Assembly: GCA_021229015.1 (NCBI GenBank)
Contig: CM037783.1
Coordinates: 57,680,169 to 57,744,168 of the forward strand
Direction of reading: 5' to 3'
Length of the DNA stretch: 64,000 bases
Source: Solen grandis
Taxonomy: Eukaryota; Mollusca; Bivalvia; Adapedonta; Solenidae
A program made the translations under genes and the position numbers. Position 1 is the first letter of the stretch. Each line of letters begins with the position of its first letter. Of the stretch, positions 23,401-34,720 are shown one piece after another. The notes under the pieces were generated by a model. The model ran no database searches. It was not told the origin of the DNA and saw only the letters and a program-made list of their open reading frames with translations.

Positions 23401-26149
23401 GTTCCAGGACTGGTTGGCCCATTGTCAGGATAATGTGATATTATGCCACATGTCTAAGGCGTGATACTGCAGTGTGGCAGTACTATATCTGTCTCAAGTA
23501 GACATAGTCTCCAAATGACTTAAGTACTGTTGGTGGGATGATAAACCCAGCAAACAAACAACTTTAACAAGTGACTGATATACTACAGATTGTAAAGTTT
23601 TCTTGACTCTACAGACTATAAAGCTCAGGGATGAAATAATTTCCAAGCTTAAATCGTCAAATGAAATGTTTTATTATAGCCCCTGTTGAGGACAGTCACC
23701 CAAACATAACTGATGAGAACAGAGCAGGAAAACGTCAGCGACTGGAGCATCTTAATAACAGCTTTGGAGAGTTTGTCCTGCCGACACTGGAGAAAATAGA
23801 ATACAGGGTATGGTATAGATGGGTGTTTCTTTTCCTTTTCAATGATAAAGACATATATAATGTAAATGATCAACAAAATGTGCTACATCTATATAGAAGG
23901 CTTGTGGTATGTGTTATAATTTTTCAGATACATTCATGATTCAAAGCTGACTTAATAATTTGACATCATATCTCTCCTAAAGTAAAGCGTAATGAAATAA
24001 CCGACTTATTTGTATCACTTATAAAACTCTTTGTCTAGTAAAAGTGTAAGAATTTCATTTTTTTTAGCTTTATTGCTAAATAAAATTGCGGTGTTTCAGT
24101 TAGATGCTTTGTAATTATGACACATCTTGACTTAACACCATGCATCTTTCTACAATAAAACACTCAAACGAAACTCTAATTTCTAATTTTATGTACCAAA
24201 CATCAAAATGACGGAGTTGTAAGAATGTTGGCCAATAATGGGCGGTCATGGGTTCAATCCTTAGCTGCATAAGGAATAGCTCCAGGGCTGGCTGGCCCAT
24301 TGTCAGCATCATATGACTGTGTGCGGTATTGTGTCTCTTGTATGTGGCATGATATCACACTGACATTGTGGCAGCACTGTATCTGTCTCATGCAGATAGA
24401 AAGTCAAAAATGGCTGAAATACTGTTAATAGAATTTGAAGGCAAGCAGTTAAACAAAGAAGCAAACATTTTATTTTTATACCCCCCAAAACAAAGTAGTG
24501 TTGGGGGGGTTTACTGAAACCATCCTGTTTGTCCATTTAGCCATCTGTCTGTAGACGCTGTCTTGCATGCTAATATGTCTAACTCTTTCTTTGTTATATC
24601 ATGGATTACTATTATATCCATCTTAGTATATTGACTCTGATGGGCAAAAAAGTATCTGTCTGATTTAATATCAATGCATCTGTTGACATTTTTATTAAAA
24701 CATATTTTTCCGGCTTTAACAAGAGTCATCCTTGAAGATGACTAATACCCTAGCTACCCTACCCTAACTGACCTGTAAATCCCTTACCTCTGGTTGATGT
24801 ATTTTGATGCAGTGGTAAACAGTAGACTAAGATCTTGGAATGAACTGTCCTGTGTTTTTTCCTCAATATTGTAGCTCAGACTCTACGCTGTCTGAACAAT
24901 GAAGCAAAAGTTCATTGTTTTCATAAACTATTTTTAGTTCAGTAAATTAATACTTATGCTACCTTCACATACACGGATTTTTCTTACGAATCCTTACGTA
25001 TGGCACAAATCGTAAAAGTACACGAATCATTACGATTTGGCCACTTTTATGAGCGATTTAAGAGTGGTTACGAGTAATTACGAGCCATTTACGTTTTTAC
25101 GGTTTTTTTACGGGCTTTTACGTGTAAATTACGACCTGTTAACGTGTTGTTACGAATAGTTGCGAGTTAGTTACGAGTGTTTACGAGTCCTTATGTTTTT
25201 TGCAAAAAAATGTGCAATTCTCTATGTATCATCATTCGACAACTGACATCCAGCAAGACAACATGGCATATGAGAGAAACAGATTGCAGTTATATCAACG
25301 ATTTTATACCTGTCCTAAATCGTAAAGTATACGTATGTATTCGTAAAGTACTCGTAACTCTAACCGTAACAAATCGTAAAACAAATTGTTAACGAGACAT
25401 TTACGGATTCTTGCGAGTAGTTTACGGAGGGTTACGTGTTGTTGCGACCGGTTTACGATACTTACGGATTGTTACAAGTTATTTACGAGTTCTTTACGGA
25501 AAATGTAATCCGTGAACAATCGCAAGAAAATTTTTGACATGTCAAAAAATTTGCCTCTCTTCTCACGGATCCTCACGATTGTCTACGAGTTGTGACGAGT
25601 TATTAACGGATACAAACGAGCTATTTACGGATGCTTGCGATTGACTACGAGTTGGCAATCCGTAAGGACTCGTAAGAAAATCCGTGTATGTGAAGGGGGT
25701 ATTATCAAGGCATAAACTTGTACATGTAATACTGTAATATTCAGGAGGTTAAGGGTTCAAAATAGACAATTGTGTTGACTCTAGGCAAAAGCATTACATA
25801 TTTAGTAAGTAGTGAATGCTGAAGAAAATCGTACCTAGTATATTATGTATCAGTAGTGGTACACTTAAGTAGTAATAGTGATTTCCTTTTCTGCCACCAG
25901 GTGGAGCTTCCATACAGAGGGAAGGAGATAGCCAGGGAGCTGCGGTCAGACAATGAACTCTTTCACAGTAGGGTCAAGTTCCGGGGCACCAGTGTGTTAG
26001 AGGGCCTGAGGAACCTGGGTGAGAAGGGATACGCTGCCGTGCCCCTAGCCAAACATCTCACGTGCGTCCCCAGTCGTGCCCGTAACTACTTCCTGCTCTC
26101 TAAGCCCCAGAAACAACCGTCACAGAACAATGCATCATCCACCTCGTGA
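17423..26149 (+). CDS. CENPN: centromere protein N, 9 coding exons
   Basis: Inner-kinetochore (CCAN) protein that reads CENP-A nucleosomes with its N-terminal half and binds CENP-L with its C-terminal half. Coding exons are 17423-17581, 18285-18333, 18887-18946, 19821-19906, 20720-20896, 21645-21746, 22859-22934, 23680-23807 and 25901-26149. All have GT-AG introns and consistent phases, giving 361 residues (human about 339). The pyrin-like N-terminus (MKLKLNDIFTAIQRWNFL) and the central block (MWGRAYLPRPGVKVYQPNR, YFVHYPDTPI) match the family. So does the end: FRGTSVLEGLRNLGEKGYA, then LTCVPSRARNYF. A basic bipartite stretch at residues 233-257 (KKRK ... GKRQR) is a likely nuclear localisation signal. 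Introns hold several SINEs and two foldback structures. AATAAA lies 534 bp past the stop. Confidence 0.93.
18476..18573. repeat. long hairpin in CENPN intron 2
   Basis: 35-bp arms with one mismatch (ACTCTGAATTAAAAGTTATA at the left end) around a 28-bp loop that is itself partly self-complementary. It may be a tiny foldback element or an RNA hairpin in the intron. Confidence 0.85.
19448..19503 (+). repeat. 28-bp perfect tandem duplication
   Basis: The 28-bp unit starting AAGGTGCATGTCACACAAAA occurs twice head to tail without change, in CENPN intron 3. It is a recent slippage or repair duplication. Confidence 0.9.
21845..22060 (+). mobile_element. SINE family A, 5'-truncated
   Basis: Body from 'ctccttgcttggtgcccagc' to the tail 'aataaacaa'. 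The tRNA head is missing. It lies in CENPN intron 6. Confidence 0.8.
22099..22262 (+). mobile_element. SINE family B, 5'-truncated
   Basis: Matches the reverse of the copies at 31025-31267 and 61363-61616 (words 'gccttccagctggcttgcgg' and 'gtaattagctggacgtcact'), ending in an (ACAACA) tail. The tRNA-like part is absent. Confidence 0.8.
23287..23562 (+). mobile_element. SINE family A, partial head
   Basis: B box 'gggttcaattcccc', then 'ccacgacataccaaagtcgt', the complete body and the tail 'aacccagcaaacaaacaac'. It lies in CENPN intron 7. Confidence 0.85.
24205..24465 (+). mobile_element. SINE family A, old diverged copy
   Basis: Head 'cggagttgtaagaatgttgg', B box 'gggttcaatcctta', and body words 'ggctggcccattgtcagcat' and 'gtggcagcactgtatctgtc'. 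The tail is decayed. It lies in CENPN intron 8. Confidence 0.75.
24478..24760 (+). repeat. 'TATACCCCCC' interspersed repeat start
   Basis: Begins 'tataccccccaaaacaaag', forms a C7/G7 hairpin ('ggggggg' 20 bp later), and continues with 'gtctgtagacgctgtcttgc'. This matches the start of a dispersed molluscan repeat; its right end is not clear. Confidence 0.55.
24961..25700. mobile_element. 740-bp foldback element packed with TTACG words
   Basis: The ends are inverted: ACCTTCACATACACGGATTT at the left, and the same word (with two extra C after ACC) on the opposite strand at the right, about 40 bp in all. The interior is an irregular array of dozens of short words such as TTACGAGT, TTACGGAT and their complements (ACTCGTAA). 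The orientation switches along the element, so the whole can fold on itself. It lies in CENPN intron 8. No coding capacity. The internal ORF at 25177-25392 is not a gene. Confidence 0.85.
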
Positions 26150-26344
26150 GGGCAGTGGTTCAAGGTTGTTGTCTGCTGTTTGTCATACATTCGGTTTCAT
26201 TCTGGAACAAAAACTGCAAAGTGGCATATTTATTATGAACACATAGTTTATATCATCTGCAGTCTATTACTGCAGTAACATGGTATATCCAGTCAAGTTA
26301 TCACTATTAATGTATGATAATCTATGATACTTGGTGTGTCAATG

Positions 26345-26480
26345 CTGTAAGCAGACGTGACACGTGACACATAGGGATCACTTTTCCGTCATCTGTCTGT
26401 CCATCCGTCTGTCTGTCCGTCTCACTTTTTCCAACACACTTCAGCAGGTGACACATGTTCCAGAGAACACCTAACCTTTG
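26345..26480. repeat. 'GTGACAC/CTGTCTGTCC' repeat
   Basis: Shares word order with 29765-29890: a 'tgacaca(t)agg(g)atcact' start, a (CTGT)n-like patch, and 'cagcaggtgacac'/'cagtaggtgacac'. Two copies of one dispersed family, this one within the CENPN 3' untranslated region. Confidence 0.6.
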
Positions 26481-26682
26481 TATTATTGAAGCAACTAGAG
26501 ACTTACTAAGTAAGCAAATAAATTAAAGGTAGTCTCCCATTGTATATTAATGTGGAATATAAACTGACTGCCTTGTATCAGTGATATTTGTTAAAACATG
26601 AACATGTATGTTTTATGTGTCTTGTAAATTATTTATATTCAGTTAAATGTCCAGTCATATTTCTTCGTTTTATATTTTTGTG

Positions 26683-26688
26683 AATAAA
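26683..26688 (+). terminator. CENPN polyadenylation signal AATAAA
   Basis: AATAAA 534 bp after the CENPN stop, followed by a T-rich stretch. Confidence 0.65.
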
Positions 26689-27672
26689 GATATTTAAAAT
26701 ATATATTGTTTATCCTTGAATTTATGTCTAACGTTTAGACAAAGACAATACTTGCCTGCAAGTAAACTGACCCAATATTTGAAAGAATGGATCTTCTGGT
26801 GTTTGCAGAAGTATCAAATTGACTCAACAGTTGTCCAATATCTACACTGGGCAATAGGACTGTCAGAATATATCAAAATACCGGTATATTTGAACGATTT
26901 CAATTTTTAAAATCGTATGAATATTTTTCATCAAGTTTAAATGCCTCGCATTGCTGTACCGATCCTCTTCATGGTACCGTAAAATTATCTTTTTTGTAGC
27001 CTCGTTTTTGAATAATTTAATGAGACTCTTGTTAAATGTTTTCCATTCCTCTTTACTTTTTAATAAAAGCACAAGACCGGATGATAAATCAAAACAAAAG
27101 CGATTAGTTTGAACAGATGGTTATAATATTGCCGTTTCAAATGTAGTTTAACGTAACATTTAATAGCTGCCGAGAGTATAGTCAAATATATATGCTCTAG
27201 ATAGCGAAAAAAAAGTCATATACCAACGTAAAAGGCGTATCCCCTCAAAAATAAAAAAAAAAACAGAACCGTAAAACCATGTGCCTAATCTGCCGTATCA
27301 CAAGGTGTCTGAGCTTTCTAAGTAGGAAGGTCAACATTTAAGAGGGTCTTCTTAAACATGGGAGACATTCTTAAAGCAACAAGGTCCTGTCATAATGCTG
27401 AAGCCTGAACTAGTAGATAACCTGTTTTTCCTCAAGAAAAACATCACTGATAATTGTATTGGCAAAGTTATGAAACGGTCAAGATAAGTAAGATTTTACA
27501 CTGTACAATTATACTGTGAAGTTTGCGTTTGGAGTTAAAAGGATTAAAAAAAAAGAAAATGTTTCCAGTTAATATTCATTTTTTTTCACATTAAACTTTC
27601 ATGGCTTCACAAACAGACATATAATGTAACAAGGGTTGATATCTGAAGCATATTATTGATATCTGATTGACC

Positions 27673-27976
27673 GTCATCGGTGGCCGAGTGGTTAGAGCGT
27701 TCGCCTCGGGTGCGGGAGGTCGTGGGTTCGATCCCCGGCCGCGACATACCAAAGTCATAAAAAATGGTACTGTTATAGTTCCCTTGCTTGGCGCTCAGCA
27801 TATAAGGGTAGTTGCAGGACTGGTTGGCCCGGTGTCAGGATAATGTGGCTGGGTGTGGTATCATGCCACATATCTACGGCGTGATACTGCAGTGTGGCAG
27901 CACTTTATCTGTCTCAAGTAGACATCGTCTCCAAATGACTGAACTGTCGATGGGACGTTAAACCAAACAAACAATA
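27673..27976 (+). mobile_element. SINE family A, full length
   Basis: The best-preserved copy. The tRNA-derived head has an A box (GTGGCCGAGTGGTTAGAGC) and a B box (GGGTTCGATCCCC), then the complete body and the tail 'aaaccaaacaaacaataaaa'. The head looks like a tRNA but is continuous with the SINE body. Confidence 0.92.
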
Positions 27977-28254
27977 AAAACAGATTATTTTAGTACTTTG
28001 TAACTCACTTTGGCAGCCATACTGTATTGTAATGTGTATCCTATCAGCAGTTGTTATACAATAAACATCCCTACTTGGATAATAGGTAGTCAAAAGTTGA
28101 CATGGTCTATGCAAACGAACACATGATACTGTTTGTTAGCAGTTGACCAAGCCCTGAATGGGAAAGGTGAGGCTGCATCAATATATCAGTCGAAATGAAC
28201 TATGTTCAGTTGTCGAGTGTTGAACATTCATAGCGGAGTAGTTTTAGACCCTGG

Positions 28255-28385
28255 CTTACTAATACAGAGAGTTTGAGTCCCGGAAGCCTTGTGGTTGGCT
28301 TCCAGTAGGTCGTTGGTTCTACCAGGGTGTATTTAATGTTCTCGAGGCTCTCGCTCGACTTAAAATAAACTTGATGACACACTGA
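28255..28385. repeat. fragment of another SINE-like repeat
   Basis: Contains 'ggcttccagtaggtcgttgg', related in wording to SINE B, and 'gaggctctcgctcgacttaa'. Both ends are unclear. Confidence 0.35.
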
Positions 28386-29322
28386 CATAATGTCACGGCG
28401 ACTTTGTCCTTAACCGTTGGTTATTTTGGTTATTGTCTGGACATAACGGATACTAACATTATACATGATACGTACAGTTTGTCCTACTGATACATGTATT
28501 TCAAAATTTGAAAAAAAATATCGCATATGATAAGGAGAAAATAAGTGACTGCATGGTTCCTACTTAAGGCCACTATGGGTGGAGCTTATTGTGGCGGCCA
28601 CTGATTACATTCTGTTGTACACATAATCAATCAATCGGGAGGCGGGCCAAAGGCAAAGATGTACGACGTTTTTTAAATGTTATCATTTATATTGCAGCGC
28701 TCCGCTTTGCGTCGCTTGCAATAAATTCCATTAAATTATAAATATATACGATAAATTATAGTAACTACGCACATATCCATGAAAACGGGTACTGGTTGGT
28801 CTAGTGTCGTGAAAATGTATCATTCAACTTGACTACCGCGTGACAACACAAGGAGATGGAATTATATACGTCCTGTATAAAAATACCTGTAAACAAAGTC
28901 CCAAAAGTACTGAAATATTTTTTTTTGTAACGTTTAACACAATTTAACAACAAAGATCTGTCACCAGATTGTACGTTTCGAAAAGATTTGTCACTTATAT
29001 GTAGCGGATATCGCCTTTCTGTGCATGAAACGTGCACGAGGTTGAATGCATAGAGCAATGCGATACAGGTTTTCATTGTATAGTAATGCTGAATTAACAT
29101 GTTCCTGGTACCGAACGTCATTCTCAAATTAAAGCGCAGCTGCACAATTTATTTTGCTTTTTATGTTCAAAGCACGTGCTGCATTGTGGTCACATATTAC
29201 ATTAATATAATGTGATATGCATCCTTGAATTACGTCTATCTGTTCAAATGACAACCCCTGGACGAACAGGGCTTTTTCAAGTGCAAACCATGTAAAACAA
29301 CCAAGCTGCTTCACTCGGTTAA

Positions 29323-29629
29323 ACCGTCCCCTGTGGCCGAGTGATTAAAGCATCCGCCTTGGGAGCGGGTGGTCGTGGGTTCAATCCCCGGCCGCGACAT
29401 ACCAAAGTCGTGAAAACTTGTACTGGTATACCTCCCTTGCATAGCCCTCAGCATATAAGGGTAGCTCCAGGACTGGTTGGCCCGGTGTCAGGATAATGTG
29501 ACTGGATGTGGTATCATGCCACATGTCTTCGGCGTGATATTGCAGTGTGGCAGCACTATATCTGTCTCAAGTAGTGTTCATATGACTGAAATACTGTCGG
29601 GGGGACGTTTAACCCAACAAGTAAATAAA
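29323..29629 (+). mobile_element. SINE family A, full length with target duplication
   Basis: Head 'ctgtggccgagtgattaaag', B box 'gggttcaatcccc', complete body, and tail 'aacccaacaagtaaataa'. It is flanked by CACTCGGTTAA (29312-29322) and CACTCGGATAA (29630-29640), an 11-bp target duplication with one change. Confidence 0.9.
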
Positions 29630-29764
29630 CACTCGGATAAGGAGCCGAACAGAAATATTAATAAAATAAACGAACTGATAATGGGATGTTAACTGACTTA
29701 GTAATGAATGAACAATCATTTGCTATAACTAGTTGGTTGTGATAATCTCTTAATCTCTCGAACA

Positions 29765-29890
29765 GTTTTTGTGTCACCTGTTGTTAGCAGCGATGACACA
29801 GGAATCACTTCTCCGTCGTCTGTCCGTTTGTCTGTCTGACACACTTTTTCAGTCACCACTCTTTCAGTAGGTGACACGTGTTCCCGGGAA
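29765..29890. repeat. 'GTGACAC/CTGTCTGTCC' repeat, second copy
   Basis: See the copy at 26345-26480. This one carries 'cgtctgtccgtttgtctgtc' between two GTGACAC-like ends. Confidence 0.55.
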
Positions 29891-30703
29891 CAATTTTTAT
29901 TAATGAGCACTTGTATCTGTCAACATTTGTTTCAGCCTTGAACTTTATGCATTAACTTTGTAAACAGGACTATAAATAGAAGCTATCTACTGCTACTGTA
30001 TTGGAAAATGAGACGGGTAGCTTGCTGGTCATAACTGTTTGCTGTTGTGTTTTTTTTCCAACAGCATTTCAGCTAGATTTAGGCCACACTACATTCAAAC
30101 CATAAAACCCGTACAAATCCTACAACCTAGCCAACCGGGAAATATACTGGCGTTCGTTTAGTATACCAATCCGTATGCAACCGTTCACTTACAGTCAGCT
30201 GTAAAGCTGTCTTGGTGTCATAAACATCGTTGATTACGTATATGCCTAGTTTAGTTTAAACATATTTTATTTCAAAATTATGAAATGGGGTTGGACCACA
30301 AGTTCTAACAACGTAGTTACAGTCCTTCCCCTAAATTTTACACCATTCATTTTCATCTAAGGAAAAAATTAACATATGTACAGATGGACAAAAACAAAAT
30401 ACAAACGTAAGTGTGCAGAAAAAAAAAGATATAGAGATATCAATTACATATATATATCGATGTATCGATATATTAATATATGTATATACATGTATGTAAA
30501 AGATGAAGAAGGTGATTAGAACTCCCCCTGCATGTGGCTACTCCAGATGTACTCCCCAGGACAGCAACACCAGCGCACAAACACAGGAACTTTATACTAA
30601 AGGGATGCATATGTCCATATATAGATATCTCGAACCTAACAGTGAACATACATTAAAGTTTATTTAAAGTTATCAAATGGCGAAATCATATTACAGTGTA
30701 CTC

Positions 30704-30988
30704 CTAAATATTTAATGGATGGAAATATCTGGTTACACGAAACATGTTAGGTCTATATCTTTGATTAATAAAAAGTGGACACTTGAGTGGTTTTTTTAAC
30801 AAATAATTGTTTAAATTACTACAGTTGTTTCTTAACCTAGAATGGTGGACAAATAATATTCTCTTCCATAATAATAATCGTGCATAATAATTTGGAATAG
30901 TAAGAACTTCATCATGTGACAGATTGTTTTTAAATGCGGATATAGAAGATGAAGATTTTATATTATCATTAAGTTCATTGCAGAGCAA
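30704..30988 (-). pseudogene. 3' remnant of a non-LTR retrotransposon reverse transcriptase ORF
   Basis: A 94-codon open frame with the sequence pattern typical of the end of LINE polymerase ORFs: 'SSSISAFKNNL', then 'RILFVHHSRLRNNCSNLN' and 'LKCPLF'. The reverse transcriptase core is missing upstream and the frame decays at the end, so it is a dead fragment. A SINE B sits 37 bp upstream of its start. The family is inferred from memory of the motif order. Confidence 0.6.
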
Positions 30989-31024
30989 AATGGATGACGG
31001 AAGCTTTAAACAACTTTCTTTCGT

Positions 31025-31267
31025 TGTTGTTGTATTGGGGTTTACCGTCGCTGCGATAGTATTTCAATCATATAGCGACGTCCAGCTAATTACAGGTGGT
31101 GGAAGACCCCGAGTACACAGGTACCCGGGTAGAACCACCGACCCACCGCAAACCAGCTGGAAGGCTTCCTCACATGAAAAATTCGAAGTCCCTACCGGGA
31201 TTCGAACCCACAGCGGTGAGGGCTGAGAGATTTGTAGTCCACGACTGTAACCCTGTAACCGCTCGGC
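31025..31267 (-). mobile_element. SINE family B with perfect target duplication
   Basis: Minus-strand tRNA-derived SINE. The head (gccgagcggttaca...) and B box 'gggttcgaatccc' are near 31205, and the (CAA)n tail is at 31025. It is flanked by ACTTTCTTTCGT at 31013-31024 and again at 31268-31279. ORFs that span it on both strands are artefacts. Confidence 0.93.
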
Positions 31268-31299
31268 ACTTTCTTTCGTCCAACAGACAGACCTACAAA

Positions 31300-32600
31300 T
31301 GGAGCTCAGTATATATGCCTTCGAAGTGGACAACTTGCCAAAACAAGATGATTTGGCAAACAGGAGAAGTATACGATGAACTCCAGGCAGCAACATATGG
31401 TGTGGTTTACATTACCGCCTTGTTTTGCAGCCTTGATTTCATCGTGCATATCTCCGAACTGCGAGGAAAAATACGCAAGATCACCTTTTTCAATTGAAAA
31501 GTGCGATAAACCGGTAAAAGAAGGACAAGTGGACAACAGGACGACCATCTATCATAACTGTATTATAATTAATTTTCGTTGCGGACTCCTATTCGTCGAA
31601 ATCATGGACGACTTTATCCACGAATATCAGTCTCAACGAAAACTGTTTACAAGCATTCAACAGACTTCACGTTTTCCGGAAACTGAATCCAGATATAATC
31701 TAGTTCTCGGAAATTAATCAATTATATATTCCGGAAATTATTAATGTCAACAAAATAATCATATTGCAAAACGAAACAAACATGCATTTTGAAATCCCAG
31801 TAACTTTATATACAGCATGGAACAGTATAAACAATCTTAAAGATATTTATTCGGTCTATAACAGTTTTAACCCAAACTAATACCTTATATATTTCACAAA
31901 AGATGACAAAAAACGTGTACAATGTGTTATATAAAATGCAGTAGAGGGGGGGGGGGGGGGACAATACAAAATATATATTAATTATGAAATATATTTATCA
32001 CTGGCTGCAAAATCAATATGCAATATCTACGATAACTTCATTTTGGCTACTAAATGCATAACAATTTTAGAATTTATCGTCGTAAACATCAACGTAAAGT
32101 ACAACGGTAATTCAAACGGAATATATATGCATATTTAAATATTGTTTTTGACAAAGGTATCTATGGACAGTATTGTGTCAATGAATTAGAATGTGTTGTA
32201 AATCTAGATATGTTAATAGAAATATTTTCAAAATAGAACAAAAAGTGCATAATTTCCGTAAACTGTGGCATTACATGTGGTCGTTCATTTGTGAACAAAC
32301 AATCTGAATCACACGCACACTTTCTATAAATAATACATAACGTCTACTTTGTTGACCTGGTTGCCTTTCAGTGTGCCAAACCGTATGCAACCGGTAGCTT
32401 ACAGTCAGCTATGGATTTGTCTTAGGACCTTAAACCATGCTGTTCACGTGAAACTTATGCTGTACATAGGTATACGTGAATATCATGGATTAGGACACGA
32501 TGGGTTTTTCAAGGCTCTCGCCATTTATAGTTTCCTCCCAACCTCGTGTCAAAGCACAGAAGCCCAGTTTTCTTTATATTACATACATAGCGAAAGCTGT
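31300..32600 (+). repeat. decayed copy of the laccase-array 3' flank
   Basis: 31420-32400 is recognisably similar to 42970-43510 and 59960-60250 (for example 'gatttcatcgtgcatatctc' against 'gatttcatcatgcccgtctc'). 32375-32480 also matches 50025-50120 ('aaccgtatgcaaccggtagc', 'cttacagtcagctatgg'). It is therefore the trailing part of an older repeat unit whose laccase is no longer present to its left. A 15-base G run is at 31946-31960. Confidence 0.65.
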
Positions 32601-32689
32601 TGAAATACAACTTAGGAGTATAAGTAATGATGACATTAACCTCAAGGTATTGGCTCAAAACCTTAATATATGATTGGAATTGTAGCTTG

Positions 32690-32874
32690 TCTGTTGGGTT
32701 TAACGTTCAATTAACACTATTTTAGCCATTTGGTGACTATGTTTACTTGAGACAGATATAATGCTACTACACGGCAATATCACGCAGTAGACATATGGCA
32801 TGATACCACACCTAGTCACATTATCCTGACACCAGGTACTACCCAAGCAAGGAGCGACTAGTACCAAGATGTTA
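32690..32874 (-). mobile_element. SINE family A, head lost (minus)
   Basis: Minus-strand body with tail ('tgttgggtttaacgttcaat' on the plus strand) and body words. The tRNA-like part is missing. Confidence 0.75.
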
Positions 32875-33730
32875 TAGCATAAATGATGTCACAGTCATTT
32901 TGTCTCCATATAATAGGTTCTGTTCCATTGTTGCATTTTACCTCCTCCTTTACCTCAACGCATGGTATCTTCGAATGTTGATAGCTAGGACTCAGCTGCC
33001 GTTTTGAAATGGCTATCTTAGAAACAACAGCAACAACAACAACAAAAGACGAAACAGATCTGCCACATTATAGATGAAACCAATTAATGAAAATTATGAC
33101 CTTGGCCCATGGGCTTTATTCGAAATAAAACTTTTTCTTGCATCTCAAGTCACAAAGATCGGACTGTAATGTACATTTTTTTGTGATAATTAACTCAGTT
33201 ATTATTTGTGTAATTGTTTATTTGTCATTTGTCTATCATTTGTGTCATTCTGTAATTTTGTAACGTACACATTCTGGACCGCTGAACTGCAAAAAGAAAC
33301 ATATCGTGTTACTTATGAAGACCTCGGATGGATAGACGTAGTAACAACTTTTTATACAAATGATCCAGACTTACTTATCATCTACAGCGAAATATTAGTT
33401 TAAGACCGAAGCACAAAACAAATTGAGACGTATTTTTGTTCAATCTCTCTTGGAGTATATATCAAAACATGTGAGTACATGTAATATACTTTAGAAAGCT
33501 GGCGAACCCTTTATCTCAGTCTCTCTTCCTCTCTTTATTGCTTTAACCAAGTTATATAAAGCTTTAACTTTCTGAAGAAAAGACTACTCTTATACTTCTA
33601 GAATTTGTATTGCAAATTGATGAACCTTATGTGGATCATTTGGAAAGTTCTAAACTCATCAAATCCGTGGCGTTATAAGTTAACAAATATACATGTACAT
33701 AAATTAAATAAAATTGAGAAATTAAACGAG

Positions 33731-33805
33731 GCTTACCGCAAGGTGAAATTTAAGGGAGACTCTCCGAAGCACAAAGTCATGATGATGGGTTCAAGTGAGA
33801 TATGA
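33731..33805 (+). other. short open segment shared between array units
   Basis: 25 codons ending in TGA (AYRKVKFKGDSPKHKV...). It recurs without any indel at 60379-60453 and partly at 50620-50671, where the assembly gap cuts it. A second shared open block is at 33275-33343 (ELQKETYR..YE, WIDVV) and near 60285-60350. Between 33731-33805 and 60379-60453, 13 of 25 codons differ and 5 changes are silent. That is no more than weak evidence for a coding past. I do not recognise the peptide. Confidence 0.3.
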
Positions 33806-34199
33806 GTAAGCAACCCCACTGGTCAATTTAAAACTTTCCGCGACTGATCACCTGTCACAAATTGCAACCCTATTCAAATAAGTACTTAACCCTTTCCCTC
33901 ATATAGACTCATTTTGACGCACTCTCAATAGGTACCACATAAAGCCTGATCTGCAGAAAACCACAGTTAAACCTTACCAAATTTAATTAAAAAGTCCTCA
34001 TTTCCAGACCACTGAGGAGCAGTTACTCGCAGGCTGATCTGGTTTTATGCTGTTCGCATAGGTCTTTTCACGTTAACCCATCACCACAAATTTGTGGGTC
34101 GGAGAATCTAAATTAATCATCACCTTAAAGTTTTATTTCTCAATTATATTTAATACATGTATATTTCCCTGTTACTTCTTCTACATGCCTTATCGTATG

Positions 34200-34720
34200 G
34201 TAAACAATATAGTGGGTGTAAAGCAACCGTTAATGTTTGCACTTTTTGTTCTGTACTGTCAACAAACTTCACATACTTGTGCACTATCACATGGGAAACA
34301 TTCTCATCAAGGGCAATTACCCCATTCTGACAAAATTTATCTCCCTTTTTTTAAAAATAGAATAGAATTAAGAAAGTTAACCTTGGCCATAACTTCTAAA
34401 CTATTTAACCTTTTGTTATCAAAATTCACATACTTGTTTACTATCACAAGTACTACATTCCTATATAGTGCTATAACTCTTAGGTTCGTTTTGGCGAAAA
34501 TTATCTCCCTTCTTTAAAAGAATAGATTGAGGAGAAAAAACTTGGTCATAACTTCTACACTGTTAAAACTATTGTCATACAAACTTTACATACCTGTTCA
34601 CTGCCATAAGGGCTACATGCCAATCAAGGGCAATAACTCTTGCATCCATTTGAACAAATTAATCTCCCATTTTACACTTAACCAAGACAAAGACTGTACA
34701 GTTTCCAACTGTTTCAAATA
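34200..34720. repeat. ~165-bp core repeats, three degenerate units
   Basis: Recurrent words 'ttatctccctttttt', 'ttggtcataacttctacact', 'cacatacttgttcactat' and 'atcaagggcaataactc'. The same repeat occurs in the opposite orientation at 42605-42770 and 59575-59760. The 141- and 64-codon open frames here are not genes. Confidence 0.65.

Larger units (their letters stand above)
26700..31012. other. gene-poor repeat-rich interval
   Basis: No exon-like sequence recognised. It holds two SINE A copies, a tRNA-like repeat at 28255-28385, the second 'GTGACAC' repeat at 29765-29890, an (AT)n-like patch near 30450 and a retrotransposon remnant at the right end. Confidence 0.55.

Noticed and set aside
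25177..25392. 71-codon ORF
   Set aside because: Lies wholly inside the TTACG foldback element in a CENPN intron.
27673..27747. tRNA gene-like sequence with A and B boxes
   Set aside because: It is continuous with the SINE A body, and the same head recurs at 29323, 45413 (minus) and 47478, so it is a SINE promoter, not a tRNA gene.
31064..31548. ORFs of 80-133 codons on both strands
   Set aside because: They run across a SINE B copy and decayed array flank, have no recognisable domain, and are open on both strands.
34092..34517. 141-codon ORF
   Set aside because: Composed of degenerate core repeats found in both orientations elsewhere. No domain is recognised.
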